Part shown: piece by piece, positions 35,265 to 44,697 of the stretch
Layout of the letters: each line of letters begins with the position of its first letter
Position numbering within the stretch: the stretch's first letter is position 1
Source of the DNA: Clonostachys chloroleuca
Taxonomy: Eukaryota > Ascomycota > Sordariomycetes > Hypocreales > Bionectriaceae
Direction of reading: 5' to 3'
DNA length: 64,000 bases
NCBI GenBank assembly: GCA_037952775.1
Contig: JBANAY010000003.1
Coordinates: 3,596,001 to 3,660,000, forward strand
Program-made: the position numbers and the translations under genes
Notes under the pieces: generated by a model
Databases searched by the model: none
What the model saw: the letters and a program-made list of their open reading frames with translations, nothing else
Told to the model about the DNA's origin: nothing

Positions 35265-36301
35265 TTAAGTGCAGTGGACGACACCGTCGGAGTGGGTGTG
35301 GCATTCCTACGTGGTCATGTTAGCCATACCCGTATCCAATAAAAAAAGTAGGGACAGTAAGCTAGAGGCCAGTTAGTCATTATCTTACCTTGGGGGAGTC
35401 ACTGGTAGCACTGGGGGCAGAGCTCTGGGTGCTGGTAGGGGAGCTGTGGCTAGAAGAACTCTCAGCGGCCTTGCCAGTGCAGCCGACGCCTGGAGCGGCG
35501 ATGTCGTAGGCCCAGGCGTCGACGGCAAAGTACTGCAGGACGTTGCTGTCGTGCTGGCTCAGCTCGGGCTTCTCCTTGGCCTGCTGGAGCGCATCATTGT
35601 AACCATCGATATAGTGGTCGACGATGCCCTCGCTGATGGCAGGGACGTGGAAGACGCGGTGGAGCAGGTCAGTGGCCCAGAAGGTGTTGAGCTTGGAGCC
35701 GGCGACAGTGTAGCCAAGACCGCACATGGAGTTAAGGCGACGGCGAATTTGGAAGGAGAGATCACAGATGACGGTCTCGGAGGTGGCATTGGATCCACGC
35801 CAGTGGCCAGCCCAGCCTATAAATGAACGAATGTTAGCTGATTGGGAACATGTCTTGCAAGATAGCCAAGTTGTATGGTCACATACCGTTCTGGGTCGCG
35901 CAGTTCTTGTCGGGGTCGTCGCAACGGAAGATGACGCCCTCCTTGTTGGCAGCGACAACACGGTCATACCAGCCAATGGGGCCGGCCGTCGAGCCATTGC
36001 CAAAGTACTTCACGACAAGGTCGGAGGAGTTGCCGAATGCAAGCAGGTGGTCTCGGGCATGCTGGGCAAGCTGGACAGTCTCATCGAGGGCAGTCTCGAG
36101 CTGAGCACGGAGAGTGCTGTTGCATGACTGGTGGATATGGAACTTGGACTCCCACTTGGCAGACCAGTCATAGACGGAGCTGGTCTGAGTAGGCTGGGGG
36201 GCAGAGAGCACCGAGGTGGTCTTCTCAGCTCGGATGTCGACGGGGGATCCCGAGACGGAAGAGAGCAGGGAGAGAAGAGCGGAAGCGGCAAGGACCTTCA
36301 T
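35265..36301 (-). CDS. Asp f 2 / Pra1 / Zps1-like secreted zinc-binding protein
   Basis: Three exons (36301-35887, 35816-35389, 35306-35265) give 294 aa. Introns are 35817-35886 (GTATGT...TATAG) and 35307-35388 (GTAAGA...CGTAG). Seen: a signal peptide of about 18 residues (MKVLAASALLSLLSSVSG), a domain related to M35-like metalloproteins, and the motif HRVFHVPAISEGIVDHYIDGY, whose HRxxH plus downstream Asp and His are typical of the family. A Ser/Thr-rich stretch follows, and a tiny last exon encodes the Cys/His tail ECHTHSDGVVHCT. Known: Pra1 of Candida and Asp f 2 of Aspergillus are secreted, induced by zinc starvation and alkaline pH, and capture zinc; both are immune-relevant surface proteins. 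Unlike Aspergillus and Candida, no zinc transporter gene is divergent from it here. Confidence 0.92.
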
Positions 36302-37618
36302 GTTGGGCAGCTTGTGTTGTCTGGGGAGTGGAAGACGGTGGATAGTCTTGCTGGAGAGAGGATTGACCTTGAAGGTGAAGATTGAAAGGCGCGATGAGGC
36401 GAGTGTTCTCTTGGATGTGAAGGGCGCGGAAGGGCAAGAGTTTTATAACTTTTCACGATGCCATGCTCTTCTCATGAAATGGATCTAGCCAGCCATAATT
36501 CAATTTCCATCACTAAGAGAAAGCCTTTGCTACTCCACTCACGCCTGGATTATCGCTTGTGTTCCTAGCACTTTTCACTAACGAAGGAAGAAGAAAGCCA
36601 TAGCAACAAGCGGGATACCCCCACTCCATGCAAAAGCAAAAGGTCTAAGCCGATGCTGCAGGCCGTAGCATGGCACGCCATGTTGACAGGGCAGGGATGG
36701 TAACGCATCGGGCGAGGAGTCCGGGACTAGAGAAGCCGCAGGATGGCAAGTCCCAATGATCATGCGAACGGTATGAGCTCGTAGTACAGTATCGTTCATT
36801 TGCCATGCTCCCATATGCCTGCAGACAGACGATCAAGCGGAGTCTGGTTGCACCACAACTGGTCCGACTGTCGGGCTGGACGGGAGGCGGCAAGGGACGA
36901 GCAGAGTCCAAGCAGAGTTTTGCGGAGAAGCAACATGGCCATCCGGGTTCTCACGTTGGGCTTCACTTACACGAGGCCAAGAGGTGGTTGGCCAGTTGGG
37001 AGAGGAGACAAGACGTTGTGGTGGAGATGCACCTTGATGGCCGGGCAATAATATACCGCATTGGGCCCTACCTAGGTACGCATGGCAACGGGAATCGCCA
37101 GAGCCGCACTCTTTAGGTTAAATTCAAGCTTGGAACAACCTTGATTTGAGAGGGTCCTCTAGACCGTAGTTGGGCGGGGATGCGGTCTGGACTGTGGTCA
37201 TCCATGACTCCATTGGCTTATCGCAGGTGGCGGTGGTGATGCCTCGATCCATGCCGCCGTCTGTCTCTCTGGCAGCGAGCGTACATTGGCTGCCGCAATC
37301 GAGCTGAGAGGAACCAAACTGGGTTCGGAAGAGGCCGCTAGGAGCCTCTCGTGGTTCGTGTATTAATCACGCATGCAGGACATGGTGGCTGCCTTGTTGG
37401 ATCGTCATTGTTGTGGTATCCTTCTCCCCTCCCCTCCGCAGGGACTACGGCGAGCCCACTCAGGCGAGCCCTGTATCCAACATAAGCCATGATAAGAATG
37501 ACAATAATCGTCATTGCCATGGTAATCATCATTAGAAATGGGCCGCAGCCTCGTCCCAGTTGTCGGATATTGCCGAATGACTGTTCTATCACGATCGTTC
37601 CATTGTCCATTTGGGTTC
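36302..37618. other. intergenic, promoter of the Asp f 2-like gene
   Basis: Both flanking genes are on the minus strand, so this 1.3 kb is the upstream region of the Asp f 2-like gene and the 3' side of the SAT4-type gene. It holds a TATA-like element near 36441-36449 and three CAAGGT cores. No gene is recognised. Confidence 0.5.
36366..36371 (-). promoter_or_regulatory. CAAGGT core, possible zinc-response (ZafA/Zap1-type) site
   Basis: CAAGGT on the minus strand, 65 bp upstream of the Asp f 2-like start. Two more cores in the same orientation lie at 37031-37036 and 37138-37143. CAAGGT is the core of the Aspergillus ZafA site. This nearest copy lies between a TATA-like element (minus strand TTATAAAA, 36441-36449) and the ATG, an unusual place for an activator site, so the distal pair are better candidates. 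Confidence 0.35.
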
Positions 37619-39300
37619 TCAAGGTGGTGGAGAATTATCGGTCCCGTCAAAGATTCTACTCCACGGCCTGTTGCCACTGACCCTCGCTAGTTCCGTTGAA
37701 GGGTTTGTTACCGATGTCCGAGAATCCTCGCTGACATTCTCATATGACGCTGGATTCTGTGCCTGCTGGTGCATCTCTGGATCAAGCCAGCCTTGCCGCC
37801 TTCCATCCAACGAGTTGGCCCTTTCATGAACAAACCAATGATCCCCATTCCGGTCCTCCTCATGCTCCCTAGGGGATTGTACAGCCGCATCGCCGCCATC
37901 TGGGCCTGATATCATGGCTAACTCGACGTCGAAGTTGACCGGGCCCGCCTTGGTCTCTGTGATAGGCGGCAGTCTAGAAGGCGCAGAGTGATGGATTGTC
38001 GTAGACGAAGTCGGCTTCCCCATGCTAGACATGAAATCCCACTTCCAGCTGCGCCATGGGCTGTTATTCTTGCTTGTTCGCGGCGAATTGCCATCGGAAC
38101 GCCGGTTCGACCGTCTCTGAAACAGGATGTTGAGTGCCGGGAGGCAGGCACATGAGAATCCAATCGTCAACTCGGCCATCCTGCCACCATCTTGGATTAG
38201 CCTTCAAGGGAAAATACTGATGGGGAGAAGTATGAGGACCTACGTTGACAAATCTAAAGCAACAATATCCGCGGTCACATCATTTTGGTGCATGAATTGA
38301 ATGGCCTTGACCATGCGATAGACTGTTGTGGCAACTGCGGCACCTCCAGTGCCCAGGAGGGCCCAGATCTTCAATTTCTGCTTCCGGGGCATTCGCAAAT
38401 TCCAGGTCAGGGGGATCGGGAGAAGGAGAATCACAAGATCTGTCAGGATGGCAACGGAAAGGTCAACCACGAAGGCCTTCTTTTGGTCCAGGCACCGTCC
38501 TGGAACGCTCTTGTCCCAGTAGGATCTTATCGGAAGGCAGATGATGGTCTTGACTATCTGAATAGGTAGGTAAAGTATCAGAATGAAGATGATGAAGCAA
38601 TGGATAGCGCGAGCGGTGCGCTCTTCGACGGCGAAGACACGCGCGATCAATAGAAGAAGTGTCGTCTTGGTAAAGAAAGCGGCTGGACAGTATGCAACTG
38701 AGCAACCCCAGAGCCACTTGTAAGTTGTAAGTCGTCAGTTGACTGTGCTGGACCCTCAATTGTTTGTGATGAGTAGCAATTGGTCCGGCTTACCTTGAGC
38801 GAGTTTGAGTATGTTTCCTGCGATATTTCCCAGACATGATAGCCGACACCGTATGAATTCGCTACCTATGGTCAGTGGCAATGTGTATTGGTGTCGCACG
38901 ACAGGTGTCACATACTCATTAATACAGTGGCCGTGAATACTACAATCATGGCCTAGCCAAAGAGTCAACGACGCTCACGAGCGACAAACATGACGTTAGT
39001 GCATACCCAGGCTATAGTACAAGTTACTGGTCACGCACGTCAGTCACTCTGATGAAGCACAGGCTCTCCATGAGTGTACATACCATCTTCCAAGAAGGAG
39101 TTCCGAACAAGGCGTATCTTGACATATGAGCGCAGAAAGAAAAGAATCGTCACCAGACCGAGACAGACGGACATGATAATGATGCAGGTTTTACGCCCGG
39201 CGTCTCTGGGGTTTTGCAGATCTGGCGTCACACCAGGAGGTGCAGGCAATACCCCGACAGAGCCCGTATCGTCGTCAGCACGCGCAACTCGCGACGCCAT
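37619..39300 (-). CDS. SAT4/rhodopsin-like fungal integral membrane protein (Pth11-related)
   Basis: Six exons: 39300-39084, 39011-39007 (5 nt), 38952-38916, 38861-38794, 38716-38244 and 38180-37619. Introns are 39012-39083, 38953-39006, 38862-38915, 38717-38793 and 38181-38243. Lengths sum to 1362 nt, 453 aa, with the frame continuous at every junction. Seven hydrophobic segments and family blocks are seen: SFLED joined by the micro-exon to AWAMIVVF; NSYGVGYHVWEIS; PAAFFTKTTLLLLIARVF; the DLSVAILTDLVILLLPIPLTWNLRMPRK region; and MAELTIGFSCACLPALNILF. A hydrophilic tail of about 165 residues follows. The start could be at 39300 or at 39327 (nine residues longer). Known: this large family includes Pth11-type receptors and many members of unknown ligand. 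One acceptor (CTTACAAG at 38717) is the less common AAG type. Confidence 0.85.
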
Positions 39301-41330
39301 CAGGTATATGGAGATGGAGCGCTCCATGTCGTGAATGGCGATGTAAACATGGAGGGGACGATGAAGGCAAGCAGAATGGCTGAAGGCGGCAATCTCAAAC
39401 AACTTAGGCAGGGACAGGAGAAGGCGAGACTGGGCCTTGATTAAGCTTGGCTTAGCAAATAATAGCGTGGCATGGAGAGGACTTGGGATCCGGAGGGCGA
39501 TCACGGGTTCCCGGGGGACCCGACGACATGGCAGCGATTTGATCTTGATACCCGAAGAGCTGGGAAGCTCGTAGTTGAGGGAGTTAGGGGCCGGTTGGCA
39601 CGAGTCAGGGCAAATCTAGTACGTCGTAGCTGGTATCCAACTCCTTTTAGGCGCAGGAAACGGTCTTAGACCCTCATGGAACCAACTGTGGCGTGAACTC
39701 TGAACCATCCCAGAGAAGGAGATGCGCCTGTTGATTGGCCCAGCGCTGGAATGTGATAAGTAGCGCGCCACAGTCGAAAGCCATGTGGTGATATGCTATC
39801 ATGTCCCTGAAGTAGAACCAGCTGATGTCTTGTTCGCTCGGGAGGCGTTGATATGGGGGAGACTTTGGTCACCCTAATGCCTTATTACCACGGCTTATTG
39901 CATCTTGGAGGGATGTGCGTTGGGGCGCTGCAAATAGGTATTCTATCACATTGGTGCTCTGGATAATATTGGGATCTGCCTGTTCTAACTAACCGACTTT
40001 CAGTTTTCAGCAGGATTAAGGGGCAACTAGGCTTTGACACCCCGGAAGATCAAGAAATAGCGCTTGTTATACAACCCATTAGTCGTCATTGGCGTCATTG
40101 ATAAGGAAACCACCCAGATGAAGCTCGCACACCCATGTTCTGGGTTGCGATTGGTGTAGTTCCTGAGGCCCATATTATCCAACCCTTTGGCGGGCGCGTG
40201 CCTTACAAGCGTACGTTGTTACGCCCAGCACTGACTAGTTCCTGAGATCTTCCTTGCCCAAGTAGACCGTTGGCTTTTTCGGCTGCCGATGGCTACCGAC
40301 GGATTCGTTACCCCGTGGAAGGCCGGGCATCGCTTTGGTAAGGGATTTCCATCCGGCTCCTTTACATACCCGTTCAGGTGGTCAAGAGCGTTCCTCGTCC
40401 AGGATATTTGACGGCGTTTTAGCCGAAGATATCAGCAAGGACCCAACAAGCCCGAGAAGAGCATGATGGGCCAGCAAGTACGGAGCTGGGGCGCTTTCTC
40501 GCTCCTACAATGTATTCTACGGCCCCATGCGTCCGTTGCTCGAGATGCGGTATCGTAGTATTCCATAACCGTAATCAAGCAACGCTTACGGTCGTTGCAA
40601 AGTCGTTGCAAAAGTTGGAGTCCAGATCATCCAACAGACGTGCCGAGCTCACCTGGGACGGCTACACAGCTTGCTTTCATTCAGTTCTCCTCCGATGATT
40701 ATTGATTGGTGACAAAGTATTCTTGGTTGCGAAAGCAGACCAATATCGCGTTCGAGCATTGTCGTTGAAGAGGAGCCTCGTTGCTCTACCCGTTTCGGCT
40801 TCGCCAAACGTCGTTATTCTCGCGCAGGGTGCGATGTGCATTGTACAATATTTCGGTCTCTCGGAGCAGTCGGCCGGATCGATTTAGGCAGGGAGGGAGA
40901 TATCGTGAGCCAGGTGGGATGCGTAGGCCAGAGCGCCAAAGTAGACAACCAGCCCGGAATCATCGCGCAGAAGCGGAAGTGCGACCTCAGGGCTTGGCCT
41001 GTCGTGAGCGGTAGGAAGTCATCGTGACGGGCGTGTCAATGGTAGGTTGCTACACATTATCGACTGTCGGTAGGGGTACCAAGTAATGGATTGATCAAGG
41101 GAGTCAACTGTTTGGTGGAAAGAAGATTCAAGGAGAGGCGATGGGATGGAGCTCGGACCGACACAAAGCGAACATCCATGATGCTTGGCGGGCTCTAGGG
41201 TAAGTTACTGAAGACGGGACGTTTCGGGTCAAGCATGATTTCTGCTATTGTGTACTGTAGATCAATTGCACGCAAAATTATCGGCAATTTGATCATTTCT
41301 GTTGCCATTTATATGTTCACTGCTTGGTCT
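39301..41330. other. intergenic, one weak coding fragment
   Basis: About 2 kb without a resolved gene. The only protein-like piece is the minus-strand fragment at 39674-39870. Many short frames elsewhere show no domain. Confidence 0.45.
39674..39870 (-). pseudogene. coding-like fragment of unknown family
   Basis: On the minus strand a frame without start codon reads about 64 residues with strongly protein-like content (for example WFYFRDMIAYHHMAFDCG and ITFQRWANQQAHLLL) before a stop at 39676-39674. Immediately upstream in this frame is a TGA. I see no upstream exon with good splice sites and do not recognise the family. It may be the 3' end of a broken gene. Confidence 0.3.
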
Positions 41331-41907
41331 TCAGCATCGCAGAATGGCAGCTGTTGCTTCGATCTCAATATCGAAATCCCCAGGCAGTTTCGCAACCTGG
41401 ATGGTGCTTCGGGCCGGCTTAGGACTGGGCAACATGCTTCCGTACACTGAATTCATGACAGAAAAGTCATCCATATCAGCAAGGTATACAGTCGTCTTCA
41501 AAACATATTTCCACGACGTCCCTGCTTCTTCTATAATAACAGCTATGTTGTTGATTACAGCAGCCTGACAGATGACGTATAATCAGTACCATTTTGATGG
41601 CTTTTGCGCAGTAATCAAAATTAAAACGTGAAGTTTTTCTGACTTACCGTCTGAGATTCCATTCCTTTTGGAATTGTTCCATTAACTGATGGCGTGGTTC
41701 CACTGACAAAGACCAAGTCTTTGGTTGCAACACCACCAGCTATAACAACATTTAGCAGTCTCTCATGATCAAATGTATATCAATGGGTATCCATACATAA
41801 GACTGTACCCTTATTATCTTATTACCAAGCTAAGTAAGTGGTGAAGTTGAAGCGGGGCCAATGGCGACTGCTAATTGAGATATAACCCAAAAAAGATTCG
41901 GAGACAT
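41331..41907 (-). pseudogene. RidA/YjgF/UK114-family gene, apparently interrupted
   Basis: Three exons (41907-41826, 41739-41648, 41564-41331) sum to 408 nt, 136 codons with the stop, the normal size of RidA (about 130 aa). Introns are 41740-41825 (GTAATA...TTATAG) and 41565-41647 (GTAAGT...TGTCAG). The C-terminal two thirds is well preserved: AGGVATKDLVFVSGTTP, WKYVLKTTVYLADMDDF, and the substrate-site blocks PARSTIQVAKLP (conserved Arg) and FDIEIEATAAI (conserved Glu). The first exon begins MSPNLFW and reaches AIGP. The conserved YSQA stretch is then missing, and codon 26 (41832-41830) is TAG. Known: RidA hydrolyses reactive enamine/imine intermediates. Either the gene is dead or the first intron is not as I draw it. 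Confidence 0.7.
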
Positions 41908-42966
41908 CGCGATGATAGAGAGTGGCTTTCTTTAGACTTTGATTACGCAAAGAGGCAAAGGTTACAAATCTCGGTAAATCACTTTTATAAGTCCTGAATT
42001 CAGAGAAGAACTATCAAAGGCAAGCCTGGGGGGATATACATGTATCTACTACCCTGAAGGGGAGGACAGCGCCGCCTGAAGCGTACCCTATCTCGGCACA
42101 CACACACTGTGGCTATCTAAGACCGATTACACATTAATATTGTCAAGTTATTTCTTTGAATATGGCCAATCGTTTATTAAGTACTTTTTCCAGAACTCAT
42201 TGATTCCACGTTCGAGGTATGTTTGACTCAATATGGGTTATCAAGAAGATCCTAGGTCAGTACTTGTATGCGTATGGACTCCACAGATAAGGTATTTCCC
42301 GGATTAATAGAGGTTCATCTACCTACCAGCAGATACAGTTGATAGAATAACCGGGCTTCTTGACCTTGGTGAACTCTCTTATTCAGTTTCCCTGCCTCAA
42401 GCTTCGTACCTTGTGGCAATGGTATTTAGGGCTTACATTCGATAACCTTAATTTAGAGGGATCCAACTGCATCAAAATGTGGCATAGCCTACGCTCAGGT
42501 TATTTCTCGAACCAATTTGTTCCTCGCGCTTAGGTATTCGTGTTCCATTGAGAGTTGGGAGCCGCGAGTCTGAAGGATCATGCGTGCGACATTTATGCGT
42601 TCTCCAGACTTTGTCGCCCATATTAGACCGAGATTGGAGAAGAGAAGAGATAAGGAGATATCAAGATAATGTGGTTCATGAACCTCACCTCCGAGACTGG
42701 CGGTGACCAACTTTTGACCGTCCTGTCTATCAGCCGGAATGACCATTAGGGGAGTTCGGAAAACTATGGAGGTATCAACTTTCAGGACGTTGTTAGATGC
42801 GGTATGCTTATGACGGAGAAGACAAGTGGCATAGGCGAGAGCGAAATTCAGTATTCAATTGTAAGCTGAAACAGGCTGGCAACTCTTCTGGTCTGATGAT
42901 CTCATTTTCCTGGTGCTATGAAACTAAGTTGTCATTATCACTCCCTCATGTCTAGCGATAGATTGC
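41908..42966. other. spacer with one unidentified ORF
   Basis: Between the RidA remnant and the adenylating enzyme. It contains the short ORF listed at 42495-42746 and otherwise A/T-leaning sequence with no recognisable content. Confidence 0.4.
42495..42746 (-). other. unidentified 83-codon ORF
   Basis: Starts with ATG, and the composition is protein-like (segments such as WATKSGERINVARMIL and EHEYLSARNKLVREIT). It has no recognised domain. It lies between the RidA remnant and the adenylating enzyme in the same orientation, and could be an exon of an unresolved gene. I do not assign a function. Confidence 0.25.
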
Positions 42967-44697
42967 TCAAGCTGAAGCGTAGACCTGGTCCAACTTAGTT
43001 TGGAAAGCCTTTTCCACGAGTTTCCTTTGCGCGCTTCCCTTGGCCGTTTTGGACAATGAACCATGGGGCAGAATGATGACGTAGCGAGCATGGTCAATCC
43101 TTTCATGCATATATTTTCTCTCATGGAAAGGGGTGATACGGCGCAGAATCTCCTTGCTAAATGAGAGAGGATCCGCTTGCTCGGCCTTGGGCTCGACCAA
43201 CGCCGCCGGAGAGGGACGTCCACTTCCAACCACGACTACCCGATCGATAATATCAAAAGCACACTTCTCCATGATATTCTGCTCAATCGCCAGCGTTTCG
43301 CTGCGGAGAGCCGAAGACATCTTAATCCAATCATCATTCCGACCTCTAGACTCATAGAGGCCAGGCTTGACCTCTACAAACAGGTCACCAGTGTGGAAAT
43401 TGCCAGTTTCCTTGTTGCGTAGAGCAGGCACAGGGCAGTCTCGGGATTCAGCAGAAACGACGAGTTCCAGTAGCTGTTCACTGGCGGAAACTTCGTTTTT
43501 GTTCAGGTTCCCGCTATTTACTGGTAAGAATTTGTAAGAAGTTCCATTCATTGGCTGAAGAAGGGTTGAATCTGGCCCATTGCCTCCCACAGAGCTCATC
43601 AGAACTCCGAGTTCAGTGCTGGCGAACACTTCCTTCATCTTCAGCCCTTGGGCACGAGCCCAAGAAGCCTCTTCTTGCTCAAGGGGAAGGCCACCGAAGA
43701 TTATATCGTCAAGGCTTTGGAGAGCCTTGAGAAATTCTGGATCGCTGTGGGCGTCGCGCAGTCTGTCGGCTAGGTACGAGGAATACATGAACAGGCTTTT
43801 CAGTCCATATTCCTTAACCATTAGTCTGATTTCACTCGGGCTGCAGGGCATTTCCTTCGGTAGGATAATTGAACCGGCGCTGGCATGAACACCGGTCGTG
43901 ACCATAAAGACAGCAGGGTGAGCGAAAGTTCCGCTGTTGAGACATATTAGACGACTACTGCGCCTTTGAATCGATGGGACCAGTAAGGTACATAACTACT
44001 TACTTCGCCGCGATGACAGTCTCCTCTTTTTGTGGAAGAAGTTCTTGCATCTTGATTATACAAAATTCCAGCCATCCAACTGTAACGGGAATCGATTCCG
44101 GCATTCCTGAGGTTGAGCCCGATGAGTGGTAAATTGTGGCAATGTCCTTATCACTGGATGGAACCCAGGCGGGAGCGAGTGGTAAATGGCCAAGATTCAT
44201 GAACCGTGTGTCCACGATGGGGATCATTGGAACGTTCACCTTCGCTTTATCTACCCAGCTTGGTTCTACCAGGAAAGCTTTGGCATCTGCACCGTCAAGG
44301 AGGGTAGAAATGACCTCGCCACTAGTCAATTTGACTGAAAATATCTGGGGGATGAACCCGGCTCTGGATATCCCCCAAATGACAAGACCATCGAGGTATG
44401 AAAGACCCTTCAGCCTATATCAAACGGTTAGCTCAAATGACTTTAGCAGAAAGAGACTGGTTGTTATTACCAAAGCCCAACAACATCACCCTGCTTCACT
44501 CCTGTTTTAGAAAGCTCCCGAGTCCAGTATCGAGCAGAGTTCTCAACATCACCCAAGAACTGAGCGAAACTAAGAGTCTCATACCCTGTGAAAGTCCCCT
44601 TGTCAGACAATAGGGGCACTTTTAATGCCGAGCGGTCTGGGTGCTTGGAAGCGACTTCGACCAAGTTAGTGATGTGAGTCTTAAGCTGCAGTGCCAT
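42967..44697 (-). CDS. stand-alone adenylate-forming enzyme (ANL superfamily, NRPS-like A domain)
   Basis: Three exons (44697-44471, 44414-44004, 43933-42967) give 534 aa. Introns are 44415-44470 (GTAATA...TATAG) and 43934-44003 (GTAAGT...AACAG). Seen in order: the Ser/Thr/Gly-rich ATP motif YHSSGSTSGMPE (A3), ASTELG (A5 region), HTGDLF (A7), RGRNDDWIKM (A8), and a C-terminal SLSKTAKGSAQRK whose Lys sits where the A10 catalytic Lys is expected. The protein ends soon after, so there is no carrier (T) or reductase domain. Known: ANL enzymes activate carboxylic acids as acyl-AMP for transfer to CoA or a carrier. The substrate is not predictable by eye. The glycine at the usual TTG position of A3 is reached through SSGSTSG, a mild variant. 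Neighbours suggest a small metabolic locus. Confidence 0.88.

Noticed and set aside
41235..41568. Plus-strand frames over the RidA locus
   Set aside because: They are antisense shadows of the minus-strand RidA exons, which carry the conserved family blocks.
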